DNA from: Ferrovibrio sp. MS7 | GTDB lineage: Bacteria; Pseudomonadota; Alphaproteobacteria; Ferrovibrionales; Ferrovibrionaceae | Direction: 5' to 3' | DNA: 64,000 bases | Assembly (NCBI RefSeq): GCF_038404985.1 | Contig: NZ_JBBKBA010000001.1 | Span: 2,384,001-2,448,000 of the forward strand | Shown here: positions 16,257 through 24,957 of the stretch, piece by piece | Position numbering within the stretch: the stretch's first letter is position 1 | Layout: every line of letters begins with the position of its first letter | Notes under the pieces: model-generated | What the model saw: only the letters and a program-made list of their open reading frames with translations | Databases searched by the model: none | Told to the model about the DNA's origin: nothing | Program-made: the position numbers and the translations under genes

Positions 16257-17864
16257 ATGCGACGCCACCCGACCCGCAGGTCTTTCCATTTGCTCGCCAG
16301 CACGGCCGTTTTCGGCCTCGGCATGGCGCTTTCCGTGCTGCCGGCCCAGGCCCAGGCGCAGGAACTGAAGATCGGCCTGTCGGCCGAGCCGAGCGCGCTC
16401 GACCCGCATTACCACAACCTGACGCCGAACCATCAGATCGCGCAGCATCTGTTCGACACCCTGACCTTCCAGGACGAGAACCAGAAGCTGGTGCCGGGCC
16501 TGGCCGAGAGCTGGAAGCCGGTCAGCGAGACGACCTGGGAATTCAAGCTGCGCAAGGGCGTGAAGTTCCATGACGGTTCGCCCTTCACCGCCGCCGATGT
16601 GGTGTTCTCGCTGAATCGCCCGCCGAAGGTGCCGAACAGCCCGTCGTCGCTGTCGATCTACACGCGCCCGATCACCGAGATCAAGGTGGTGGACGAGTTC
16701 ACCCTGCATCTCTCCACCAAGGCGGCCTATCCGCTGCTGCCGACCGACATGAGCCGCGTCTACATCATGTCGTCCAAGGCCGCGAAGGCCGATGTGGCGG
16801 AAGGCATGACCACGGAAGCCCTCTCCAAGGGCGAGGGCCTGATCGGCACCGGTCCGTACAAGTTCGTCGAATGGGTGCGCGGCAATCGCCTGGTGCTGGC
16901 CGGCAACAAGGATTACTGGGGCGAAAAGCCGCGCTGGGAGAAGGTGACCTTCCGCCCGATGTCGAATGACGCCGCGCGCGTTGCCGCCCTGCTGGCGGGC
17001 GATGTCGACATGGTGGAGAATCCGCCGCCGGCCGATATGAAGAAGCTGCGCGAGAATCCGAATGTGAAGATCAGCCAGGCGGTGTCGAACCGTCTGATCT
17101 ATATCCATCTCGACACCTTCACCGATGCGCCGGTGACTGTCTCCGACGTGCCGGCGGGCAAGAACCCGCTGAAGGACCGCCGCGTGCGTCAGGCGCTGTC
17201 GCAGGCGATCAACCGCGATGCCATCGCCAGCCGCATCATGGAAGGCCTCGGCCAGCCGACCGCCGACTTCATCCCGTATCCGATGTATGGCACCCGCAAG
17301 GATGCCAAGCTGGATCCGTATAACGCCGATGCCGCCAAGAAGCTGCTCGCCGATGCCGGTTATCCGAACGGCTTCTCGATCACGCTCGGCACGCCGAATG
17401 ACCGCTACATCAACGATGCCGAAGTGGCGCAGGCGGTGGCCTCGCAATGGACCCGCATCGGCGTCAAGACCAAGGTCGATGCCGTGACCCGCAACGTGTT
17501 CTTCAAGAACCGCGACGAGTTCAAGTATTCGGCCTATCTCGCGGGCTGGGGCGCGGGCACCGGCGAAATGTCCGATCCGCTGCGCGCGCTGGTCGCCACG
17601 CCGAACCGTGAAAAGGGCATGGGCACCACCAACAAGGGCCGCTATTCCAACCCGGCGCTGGACGCCGTGCTGGAAGAGGCGCTCTCGACCGTGGACGACA
17701 AGAAGCGCGAGGAGCTGCTGCAGAAGGGCTCCAAGATCGCCATGGACGATTACGCCCTGATCCCGCTGCATATCGAAGTGACGCCCTGGGCCACCCGCAA
17801 GGGCCTGACCTACAAGGCGCGCGCCGACCAGTTCACGCTGGCCAACGGCGTGGTCAAGGACTAA
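16257..17864 (+). CDS. Periplasmic substrate-binding protein of a dipeptide/oligopeptide ABC transporter (SBP family 5)
   Basis: A 535-residue exported binding protein. The N-terminus TRRSFHLLASTAVFGL has a twin-arginine-like motif, then a hydrophobic stretch and an AQAQA-type cleavage region near residue 37. The mature part has the family-5 hallmarks: LSAEPSALDPHYHN, GLAESWKPVSETTWEFKLRKG, VKFHDGSPFTAADVVFSL and GTGPYKFVEW. An AGGAGG ribosome-binding site is at 16240-16250. No permease or ATPase genes flank it, so it is an orphan binding protein that must pair with a transporter elsewhere. The ligand cannot be told. Confidence 0.93.
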   Translation: MRRHPTRRSFHLLASTAVFGLGMALSVLPAQAQAQELKIGLSAEPSALDPHYHNLTPNHQIAQHLFDTLTFQDENQKLVPGLAESWKPVSETTWEFKLRKGVKFHDGSPFTAADVVFSLNRPPKVPNSPSSLSIYTRPITEIKVVDEFTLHLSTKAAYPLLPTDMSRVYIMSSKAAKADVAEGMTTEALSKGEGLIGTGPYKFVEWVRGNRLVLAGNKDYWGEKPRWEKVTFRPMSNDAARVAALLAGDVDMVENPPPADMKKLRENPNVKISQAVSNRLIYIHLDTFTDAPVTVSDVPAGKNPLKDRRVRQALSQAINRDAIASRIMEGLGQPTADFIPYPMYGTRKDAKLDPYNADAAKKLLADAGYPNGFSITLGTPNDRYINDAEVAQAVASQWTRIGVKTKVDAVTRNVFFKNRDEFKYSAYLAGWGAGTGEMSDPLRALVATPNREKGMGTTNKGRYSNPALDAVLEEALSTVDDKKREELLQKGSKIAMDDYALIPLHIEVTPWATRKGLTYKARADQFTLANGVVKD

Positions 17865-17886
17865 GCAGCCACGCGCTGTACCGAAG

Positions 17887-17919
17887 ACGCCGCGGGAGCG
17901 ATCCCGCGGCGTTTTTTTG
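17887..17919 (+). terminator. Rho-independent terminator after the binding-protein gene
   Basis: A 10-bp stem (ACGCCGCGGG with CCCGCGGCGT, 17887-17912, 6-base loop) followed by a run of T residues to 17919. Confidence 0.92.
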
Positions 17920-17947
17920 TTTTTGGGAGCTAACTAATAAGGCCGTC

Positions 17948-18044
17948 ACCCTCGCGAAAGCGAGGGTCCCATTTCATCTGACAATCCATTCTGTCTGACA
18001 ATAATGGGATGCCCTGTAAGCGCGCGAACGCCTGACGGCGTTCG
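17948..18044. repeat. Intergenic palindromes between the binding-protein gene and nadK
   Basis: One hairpin, ACCCTCGC-GAAA-GCGAGGGT (17948-17967), resembles the REP-like family of this window. A second, CGAACGCC-TGAC-GGCGTTCG (18025-18044), lies just downstream of nadK and could help end its transcript. TCTGACAAT occurs twice between them. Confidence 0.6.
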
Positions 18045-18099
18045 TGGGCGCACAGACCCGAGGGGGCGCGGGCATGATGATGACTAGGGTGTGAACGTG

Positions 18100-18870
18100 T
18101 TACGGCGCGAACTGCTCGGCGAGGATGCGTTCCTCGAGGTCGTGGCCGGGATCGAACAGCAGTTGCAGCGCGATGTCGCGCGCCTCGGCGATTTCCACTT
18201 CCACCACGTCGCGCACCTCGAAGGCATCGGCGGTGGCGCTGACCGGGCGCTTGAAATTATCCAGCACTTCGAACTTCACCTGGGCGGTGCGCGGCAGCAG
18301 GGCGCCGCGCCAGCGGCGCGGGCGGAAGGCACTGATCGGCGTCAGCGCCAGCACGCCAGCGGAAAGCGGCAGGATCGGGCCATGGGCGGAAAGATTATAG
18401 GCCGTCGAGCCGGCCGGCGTGGAGAGCAGGGCGCCATCGCAGACCAGTTCATCGACGCGCACGCGGCCGTCCACGGTGATGCGCAGCTTGGCCGCCTGGC
18501 GGGTCTGGCGCAGCAGCGACACTTCATTGATCGCCAGCGCTTCGCGCTCGCCGCCGGATTCCGACTGCACCTTCATGCGCAGCGGATGCAGCGTCGCCGC
18601 CTTCGCCGAGGCAACGCGGGCGGGCAGATCGTCCTCGTCATACTCGTTCATCAGGAAGCCGATGGTGCCCTGGTTCATGCCGTAGATCGGCAGTTTCCGG
18701 GTCATGTAGCGGTGCAGGGTCTGCAGCATGAAGCCATCGCCGCCAAGCGCCACGATGACCTCGGCTTCGTCCGGCTTCACCCCGCCATAGCGCGCGATCA
18801 GGCGTTCGCGCGCTGCCTCGGCGGGTCCGCCCTTGGCGGCCACGAAGGCGATCCGGTGCAACTGGGTCAT
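18100..18870 (-). CDS. nadK: NAD kinase
   Basis: Phosphorylates NAD to NADP. It is 256 residues from the ATG at 18868-18870 ([15 protein letters not shown]), the usual start for this family. The NAD-kinase GGDG motif is at residues 43-46 ([10 protein letters not shown]), followed by [13 protein letters not shown] and the second conserved block [14 protein letters not shown] with GGP-like substitutions (HGPILP). It is monocistronic and divergent from the exported protein next to it. Confidence 0.95.
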   Translation of the reverse strand: MTQLHRIAFVAAKGGPAEAARERLIARYGGVKPDEAEVIVALGGDGFMLQTLHRYMTRKLPIYGMNQGTIGFLMNEYDEDDLPARVASAKAATLHPLRMKVQSESGGEREALAINEVSLLRQTRQAAKLRITVDGRVRVDELVCDGALLSTPAGSTAYNLSAHGPILPLSAGVLALTPISAFRPRRWRGALLPRTAQVKFEVLDNFKRPVSATADAFEVRDVVEVEIAEARDIALQLLFDPGHDLEERILAEQFAP

Positions 18871-18984
18871 GGGGTATCCGGCGATTGAGGTCAAATCACC
18901 GGCTCGCAACCGCCGGCAAAGGCAGTATAACCATAGGCTTGGGGCAAGCCAGCCCCGCCAGGGGATCGATACAGGAGCGGGCGT

Positions 18985-19524
18985 ATGCTTGGGGGCAGGG
19001 TGAAGCGGATACTGGGGGCTTTGGCGGCACTGTTGCTGGTTGGTGCCGGCACGGCCGTGGCGCAGACCAAGGCCAATGAGGCCAAGGCCAGCGCGCCGAC
19101 GCTAAACAACGAGGATAGCCGCCATGCCGGCTATTACTACCCGCCGCTGACCTCCACCGAAGTCTACAAGGCGCGCGGCCAGGTGTTGCAGCAGGCGACG
19201 CGGGAAACCCGGCTGGCCTTCGTCACCGGCCTGACGCAGCAGCAGATGAGCCGGCCCTATCCGCCGAACTTCGCCATCTTCGCCAAGGGGGAGGATGCCG
19301 AGAAGATGATCATCGTGTCGATCGGCGATACCGGCTTCCGCGGCCTCTATCAGGCGCGCGCGCTGCTGGCGCAGCTTACCGCCGTGTCGCGCACCAGCCA
19401 GTTGCTGCGCGATTTCGCGGTGGAGGACCTGTTCACTTTCCTCGATCTCGCGCGCATGCTTGGCTTCGAGCAGCTTACCATCTCGGATGGCGATACGTTC
19501 GCGCATCAGATCGATATTCGATAG
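18985..19524 (+). CDS. Conserved exported alphaproteobacterial protein, function unknown
   Basis: A 179-residue protein with a signal peptide ([20 protein letters not shown], cleavage after about residue 26). The mature domain has the conserved strings [28 protein letters not shown] and [12 protein letters not shown] recognise this as a family often placed beside moaA and sometimes annotated as molybdopterin-guanine dinucleotide biosynthesis protein A; nothing in the sequence supports that activity, since MobA is a cytoplasmic nucleotidyltransferase and this protein is exported. It converges with moaA. Confidence 0.72.
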   Translation: MLGGRVKRILGALAALLLVGAGTAVAQTKANEAKASAPTLNNEDSRHAGYYYPPLTSTEVYKARGQVLQQATRETRLAFVTGLTQQQMSRPYPPNFAIFAKGEDAEKMIIVSIGDTGFRGLYQARALLAQLTAVSRTSQLLRDFAVEDLFTFLDLARMLGFEQLTISDGDTFAHQIDIR

Positions 19525-19548
19525 GGTGTCACTATCAAATACGTCGTC

Positions 19549-19615
19549 ACCCTCGGGCTTGACCCGAGGGTCTCATGGAATGTTGTCGGGAGATGCCCGG
19601 GTCAAGCCCGGGCAT
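19549..19615. repeat. Paired REP-like palindromes between the exported protein and moaA
   Basis: ACCCTCGGG-CTTGA-CCCGAGGGT (19549-19571) and ATGCCCGGG-TCAAG-CCCGGGCAT (19593-19615), flanked by CGTC and GACGATG. The two loops are complementary to each other (CTTGA and TCAAG), as in the copies at 51.7 kb. Confidence 0.8.
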
Positions 19616-19651
19616 GACGATGAAGTTGGGCATGACTATGGCGCAGGGCGT

Positions 19652-20638
19652 TCAGCCCCCGGTCACGCTCATGTGGCGCGGCACGGAAACCGCCGGGCGG
19701 CGGCGGTCGATGACGAAATCATGGCCCTTGGGCTTGCGCGCGATGGCATCCAGGATGGCGCGGTCGAGCCGTTCGTCGCTTTCCGAGGAGCGCAGCGCGC
19801 TGCGCAGATCGGCGGAATCGTCCTGCCCTAAGCACATATAGAGCATGCCGGTGCAGGTCAGACGCACGCGGTTGCAGCTTTCGCAGAAATTATGCGTCAT
19901 CGGCGTGATGAAGCCCAGCCGGCGCCCGGTCTCGCGCACGGTATAATAGCGCGCCGGGCCGCCGGTGCGGTAATCGGTCTCATCCAGGGTCCAGGATTTC
20001 TGGATCTGGGTGCGGGCCATGGAGAGCGGCAGGTATTGATCGACGCGCTGCTCGCCGATATCGCCCATCGGCATCACCTCGATCAGCACAAGATCGAAGC
20101 CTTCCTCGCCGCACCACCGGATCAGGTGGTCGAATTCCATGTCGTTGACGCCGCGCAGGGCCACGGCATTGATCTTCACCGCCAGGCCGGCGGCCTTGGC
20201 CGCCTGCAACCCGGCCATCACCTTCTCCAGCTTGCCCCAGCGGGTCAGCTCGGTGAATTTCACCGGATCGAGGCTGTCGAGCGACACGTTGATGCGGCGC
20301 ATGCCGGCGCGGTAGAGGCCTTCGGCATATTTCTCAAGCTGGCTGCCATTGGTGGTCAGCGTCAATTCATCAAGCCCATGGCCCAGCTTCTGCCCCAGGC
20401 TGTCGATCAGGGTCATGATGCCGCGCCTGACCAGCGGCTCGCCGCCGGTCAGGCGCAGCTTGCGCACGCCATTGCGGATGAAGGCGGTGCAGAGCCGGTC
20501 GAGTTCCTCGAGGCTCAGCACCTCGGCCTTGGGCAGGAAGGTCATGTCTTCCGCCATGCAATAGACGCAGCGGAAGTCGCAGCGGTCGGTGACCGAGACG
20601 CGCAGGTAGCTGATGCTGCGGCCAAACGGATCGATCAT
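19652..20638 (-). CDS. moaA: GTP 3',8-cyclase MoaA (molybdenum cofactor synthesis)
   Basis: A radical-SAM enzyme for the first step of molybdopterin synthesis, 328 residues. The N-terminal cluster cysteines are Cys20, Cys24 and Cys27 (RCDFRCVYC). The C-terminal cluster motif [13 protein letters not shown], with a further Cys in MCLGQ, is intact, and the protein ends in the functional GG. No other moa genes are adjacent. Confidence 0.97.
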   Translation of the reverse strand: MIDPFGRSISYLRVSVTDRCDFRCVYCMAEDMTFLPKAEVLSLEELDRLCTAFIRNGVRKLRLTGGEPLVRRGIMTLIDSLGQKLGHGLDELTLTTNGSQLEKYAEGLYRAGMRRINVSLDSLDPVKFTELTRWGKLEKVMAGLQAAKAAGLAVKINAVALRGVNDMEFDHLIRWCGEEGFDLVLIEVMPMGDIGEQRVDQYLPLSMARTQIQKSWTLDETDYRTGGPARYYTVRETGRRLGFITPMTHNFCESCNRVRLTCTGMLYMCLGQDDSADLRSALRSSESDERLDRAILDAIARKPKGHDFVIDRRRPAVSVPRHMSVTGG

Positions 20639-20716
20639 GGCGTCACGGGGGCGGAACGGGGCATGTCCATGGGACCCAAGATAGGGCCGCCCAGGCCCCC
20701 CGGCAACAGCATCGGT

Positions 20717-23443
20717 TCAGGATATTTTCCCATCCACCGCCCGTTGGCCATCGGCCGGCTTGGGATGCAATGGCAGCCGCACCTCGATGGCGTCGCTGCC
20801 CATCACCGGCAGGGTCTGGAACCCGAGTTCGGCGGCCAGGGTACGCATCGCCTGGTTCTCGCGCAGGATGTCGCCGATGATCTCGGCCGTGCCGCGCTGG
20901 CGGCAATAGGCGATGATCTTGCGCATCAAGGCATCGCCCAGGCCTAAGCCCTTCATGTCGCTGCGCACCAGCACGGCGAATTCGGCGCGGATATTGTCCG
21001 GGTCGGTGATGGCGCGCACCACGCCCAGCGTTTCACTGCCATTACCGCCAGAAACCGGTCGTGTGGCGATGAAGGCCATTTCGCGCTCGTAGTCGATCTG
21101 GGTGAAGCGCGCCAGCTCGCGGTGCGGCAGGCGGCGCATCGGCGAAAAGAAGCGCAGGCGGAAATCCTCCGGCGAGACGCGGGCGAGGAAATCCTGGTGC
21201 GCCGGTTCGTCCTCGGGCCGGATCGGGCGCAGCAGCACGCGGCTGCCATCGCGCAATTCGATGGTTTCCTCCAGCGCCGTCGGATAAGGCCGGATCGCCA
21301 GATGGTCCGGACCATGCAGGCTGCTCGGGCTCACCACCATGCGGGCATCCAGCGCCACCAGGCCCTGGTCGTCGGCATAGAGCGGGTTGATGTCGAGTTC
21401 CTTGATCTCGGCATGATCGGAAACGAGCTGCGCCACCCGCACCAGCAATTGCGCCAGTTCGGCGCGGTCGACAACGGGGAAGTCGCGGTATCCCGACAGC
21501 AGCCGGCTGACCTTGGTGCGCTCGATCAGGTCGTTGGCCAGATGCATGTTCAGTGGCGGCAGCGCGATGGCACGGTCGCCGATCACCTCGACGCCGACGC
21601 CGCCCTGGCCGAACATGATCGCCGGGCCGAAGATCGGATCGGTGAGCGCGCCGACGATCAGTTCATGCGCGCGGGCACGGCGCACCATCGGCTGGATGGT
21701 GAAGCCGTCGATACGCGCATCGGGCTTCAGGCGCTTCACGCGCGCCAGCATGCCTTCGGCCGCCGCGCGCACTTCCGCCAGATCATCGAGATTGAGCGCC
21801 ACGCCGCCGACATCGGATTTATGCGTGATGTCGGGCGACAGGATTTTCAGCGCCACCGGGAAGCCCAGGCGCCGCGCCGCGCTCATCGCCGCCTGCGAGG
21901 TCTCCGCCTTCTCGGTCGGCACCGTGGGGATGCCATAGGCGGCGAGGATGCGCTTGCCCTCGATCTCGTTCAGCATGCTGCGGCCTTCGCTCAAGGCCGC
22001 CGTGATCACCGCGCGGGTTGCCGCATGATCGGGGATGAAATCCTCCGGCAGCTCGGCCGGAATTTCCATCAGGTTCTTCTGGTTGCGGCGGTAGTCGATC
22101 ATGTGCTGGAAGGCGCGCGCCGCTGCATCCGGGGTTTCGTAGGAGGGCACATTCGCTGCCGCGAAAGCGCGCCGCGCCGATTGCACCGCTTCGCCGCCGG
22201 ACCAGCAGGCCAGCAGGTTCTTGTCGGTCTTGGCCGCTGCCGCCACCACCGCCTTGGCCGGCTCGATCGGCGGCACGATGGCGGTGGGCGCATACATTGC
22301 CAGCACCGCATCGACATTGGGATCGGCCAGCACGATATCGAGCGCGGCGGTGTAGCGTTCCGCCGGGGCGTCGCCGATCACATCGACGGGATTGCCATGC
22401 GACCAGGTGGCTGGCAGGGCGGCATCCAGCGCTGCCAGGGTTTCGGGCGAGAGATCGGCCAGCCGCCCGCCATAAGCGATCAGCTTGTCCACCGCCATCA
22501 CGCCGGGACCGCCGCCATTGGTGATGATCGCCAGCCGCTCGCCGGGCAGTTTGCGCATATGCGCCAGGGTTTCCACCGCGTCGAACAATTCCTCCACGCC
22601 ATCCACACGCACGATGCCGGCGCGGCGCAAGGCGGCGGTGTAAACGTCGTCGCCGCCAGCCAGCGCGCCGGTATGCGAGGCGGCGGCCTGGGCGGCGCGG
22701 GCATTGCGGCCCGATTTCACCGCCACGATCGGCTTGGTGCGCGCCGCCGCGCGGGCCGCGGAGATGAACTTGCGCGCGTGTTTCACGCTTTCGATGTAGA
22801 GCAGGATGGCGCGGGTATTGGCATCGTTGGCGAGATAATCCAGCACATCGCCGAAATCGACGTCGGCTGAGTCGCCGAGTGAGATGAAGTGGCTGAAGCC
22901 GATGCCGCGCTCGCGGGCCCAGTCCAGCACCATGGTGCAGAGCGCGCCGGACTGGCTGACGAAGGCCAGCCGGCCCGGCTCGGCGGAAGTATGGGCAAAG
23001 CTGGCATTCAGCTTGATGCCGGGAATCAATTGCCCGACGCAGTTCGGCCCCAGGACGCGCAGCAGGTGCGGCCGCGCGGCATCCAGCATCGCCTGCGCCA
23101 GGCTGCGGCCATCGGGTGTCTTGTTGTTGCCAAGGCCGGCGGTGAGCACCACGGCTGCCTTGCAGCCCTTTGCGCCCAGTTCGGCGATCACCTGCGGCAC
23201 TGCTTCCGGCGGCACGCTCACTACCGCCAGGTCTGGCGCGGCTGGAAGGGCTGAGATGGTTGGGAAGCAGGGCAGGCCGCCGAGCAGGCGGTATTTCGGA
23301 TTCACCGGCCAGATCGGCCCGGCGAAACCACCGTCGATCAGGTTTTTCAGCAGCACGGTGCCGACGCGGGCCGGGCGCTCGGAGGCGCCGATCACGGCAA
23401 CGGATTGCGGCGCGAACAGTTTGTCGAGATTGCGGATGGTCAT
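20717..23443 (-). CDS. ADP-forming acyl-CoA synthetase-like protein fused to a GNAT acetyltransferase (Pat-like)
   Basis: A 908-residue fusion. Domains in order: CoA-binding Rossmann domain (about 8-135, VAVIGASERP); succinyl-CoA-synthetase-like domain (about 150-300) with the phosphohistidine motif ASHTGALAGG at His257; second ligase domain (about 300-470); ATP-grasp (about 480-700, with KILSPDITHKSDVGGVALN); and a C-terminal GNAT domain (about 730-890, RPIRPEDEPAHQDF and GLGLGDALMRKII). This is the architecture of Pat/YfiQ protein lysine acetyltransferases. Unlike the enteric Pat, where the catalytic histidine is lost, His257 is kept, so the synthetase half may still be active. Confidence 0.85.
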   Translation of the reverse strand: MTIRNLDKLFAPQSVAVIGASERPARVGTVLLKNLIDGGFAGPIWPVNPKYRLLGGLPCFPTISALPAAPDLAVVSVPPEAVPQVIAELGAKGCKAAVVLTAGLGNNKTPDGRSLAQAMLDAARPHLLRVLGPNCVGQLIPGIKLNASFAHTSAEPGRLAFVSQSGALCTMVLDWARERGIGFSHFISLGDSADVDFGDVLDYLANDANTRAILLYIESVKHARKFISAARAAARTKPIVAVKSGRNARAAQAAASHTGALAGGDDVYTAALRRAGIVRVDGVEELFDAVETLAHMRKLPGERLAIITNGGGPGVMAVDKLIAYGGRLADLSPETLAALDAALPATWSHGNPVDVIGDAPAERYTAALDIVLADPNVDAVLAMYAPTAIVPPIEPAKAVVAAAAKTDKNLLACWSGGEAVQSARRAFAAANVPSYETPDAAARAFQHMIDYRRNQKNLMEIPAELPEDFIPDHAATRAVITAALSEGRSMLNEIEGKRILAAYGIPTVPTEKAETSQAAMSAARRLGFPVALKILSPDITHKSDVGGVALNLDDLAEVRAAAEGMLARVKRLKPDARIDGFTIQPMVRRARAHELIVGALTDPIFGPAIMFGQGGVGVEVIGDRAIALPPLNMHLANDLIERTKVSRLLSGYRDFPVVDRAELAQLLVRVAQLVSDHAEIKELDINPLYADDQGLVALDARMVVSPSSLHGPDHLAIRPYPTALEETIELRDGSRVLLRPIRPEDEPAHQDFLARVSPEDFRLRFFSPMRRLPHRELARFTQIDYEREMAFIATRPVSGGNGSETLGVVRAITDPDNIRAEFAVLVRSDMKGLGLGDALMRKIIAYCRQRGTAEIIGDILRENQAMRTLAAELGFQTLPVMGSDAIEVRLPLHPKPADGQRAVDGKIS

Positions 23444-23450
23444 GGCGCCA

Positions 23451-24881
23451 CTATACCCCGTCGCCTGTTACACTGGCATGGCCAGATTGCCACATCTCCC
23501 AGCCGGCGAGCAGCAGCAAGGGCAGTGGCAACCAGAGCGGCAGGCCGCCGTACCAGAGCGCGAACGGTGCCAGCAGTACCAGCAGGGCGAGCAGTATCCA
23601 GGCGCCTACCGCCGGCTGTTGCGGACAGAGCTTGCGGCCCTGGAGATACAGGATCAGGCCGGTGATCAGATTCACCACGGCGATGGCCAGGGCGGCGCCG
23701 CCAGCGCCGCTGAGCTGCATCAGCGGCCAGGCCAGCGGCACATAGAGCGCCAGGGCCAGCAGGTTATTCTGTGCTGCCCAGGTGGTGTCTGGCAGCCGCA
23801 GCAGGCCGGCGCCGAGGGGCGATTTGATCAGGATGAGATATTGGCTCAGCAGCAGGGCGGCGAAGAGCGGCGCCAGATCGAGCCGTTTTTCGCCGGTGAA
23901 GAGCAGGAACAGCCAGGGTTGCAGCAGCACCAGCAGCAGGTAAAGCAGCCCGCCGGCGGCAATGCTGAGATTGGACACCAGGCCGATGATCGCGGCGGCG
24001 CGCGGGCGCTGCAGCGCATGATGCACCAGCCCGCCCCAGGCCATGAAGAAAGGCAGCGCCAGCAGGGCATCGAACAGCACCGCGATGCGGGCGGCGATCA
24101 GATAATCGGCGGCGGCCTCGATGCCGACCCAGGCGGCAAGCAGAAAGCGGCTGAGGGAATCGAGCGAATAGCGCAGCAGCAGGCCGGCCATCAGCGGGAT
24201 GCCATAGCGCAGCAGCGGCTGCACCTGTGCGCCATCCCAGGCAAACAGCGGACGGCGCCGGATGCCGGCGAGCCCGATCAGCGCCGCGAGCGTCTGGCCG
24301 CAGGTCTGGCCGATCAGCAGGCCGGGCAGGCCGAGACCAGCCCATAATACGAGGACACAACTGGCGAGCAGCCAGACCGCCAGATTGCCCACCGCCAGGA
24401 AGCCGGCCAGCGCCACCCGGCGCTCGGCGCGCAATTCGGTGATCAGCAGGGTCTGCACCGCGCCGCTGAGCATCAAGGGCAGCAGCAGCCAGGCGGAGTC
24501 GAGCGGTGCGGCATCGAACAGCGCCATCGCCTTGGCGCTGCCATAGAACAGCGCCAGCAGGCTGCCGGTGACGATGCCGGAGGCCAGCGCCACCAGCAGC
24601 ACGGTGCCGAGCAGGGCCGGGCGGGCCGATTCGGGCTGGCGCGCATGGTGGTAGAGATAGGCGAATTTCAGGCCCAGCAGGCTTAAGGTGAGGCCCGGCG
24701 TGGCGCCAGCCTCCACCAGGCTGTAGAGCCCGATCTCTTCCGGCGACAAGGCCGTGATCATCAGCGGCAGCAGCAGCAGGTTGCCCAGCGCCAGCAGGCC
24801 GATGGAGACCAGATAGCCGCCAAAATCGCGGTAGAGTGCGTGGCGGAAATCCTCCGGGCTGTGCAGATCGGCGGTATTCAT
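23451..24881 (-). CDS. Polysaccharide/oligosaccharide flippase-like (MOP superfamily) membrane protein
   Basis: A 476-residue protein made almost entirely of hydrophobic helices (12-14), with a short hydrophilic N-terminus (MNTADLHSPEDFRHALYRDF). The first helix region YLVSIGLLALGNLLLLPLMI and the following ALSPEEIGLYSLVEAG match Wzx/RfbX-like flippases, which move lipid-linked sugars across the inner membrane. It is divergent from three glycosyltransferase-like genes around flagellin, so it may belong to surface-sugar export or to flagellin decoration. The exact substrate is unknown. Confidence 0.75.
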   Translation of the reverse strand: MNTADLHSPEDFRHALYRDFGGYLVSIGLLALGNLLLLPLMITALSPEEIGLYSLVEAGATPGLTLSLLGLKFAYLYHHARQPESARPALLGTVLLVALASGIVTGSLLALFYGSAKAMALFDAAPLDSAWLLLPLMLSGAVQTLLITELRAERRVALAGFLAVGNLAVWLLASCVLVLWAGLGLPGLLIGQTCGQTLAALIGLAGIRRRPLFAWDGAQVQPLLRYGIPLMAGLLLRYSLDSLSRFLLAAWVGIEAAADYLIAARIAVLFDALLALPFFMAWGGLVHHALQRPRAAAIIGLVSNLSIAAGGLLYLLLVLLQPWLFLLFTGEKRLDLAPLFAALLLSQYLILIKSPLGAGLLRLPDTTWAAQNNLLALALYVPLAWPLMQLSGAGGAALAIAVVNLITGLILYLQGRKLCPQQPAVGAWILLALLVLLAPFALWYGGLPLWLPLPLLLLAGWEMWQSGHASVTGDGV

Positions 24882-24957
24882 TTTTCCTGCCCGTTTTCCG
24901 GCCCTGGCGATTCAAGGTTTACCATTCGTTACAGGTTATGGCCTATTCGGTCGAGAG

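Noticed and set aside
16188-17771. A 527-residue open frame on the minus strand opposite the binding-protein gene
   Set aside because: It is a shadow of the GC-rich coding frame on the plus strand; the composition is His/Arg/Gly-rich with no family motif, while the plus-strand product is a clear SBP family 5 protein.
18985-19524. Annotation of the exported protein as MobA (molybdopterin-guanine dinucleotide synthesis)
   Set aside because: The protein has a signal peptide and no nucleotidyltransferase motif; the name appears to come only from its position next to moaA.
22786-22801. Another parS-like sequence (TGTTTCACG followed by unrelated bases)
   Set aside because: Only a half-site; the second arm does not match. 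The same holds for half-sites near 5535-5550 and 32403-32418.
21122-22870. A 582-residue plus-strand frame opposite the synthetase-acetyltransferase gene
   Set aside because: Arg/His/Gln-rich shadow frame; the minus-strand protein has complete domains over the whole length.
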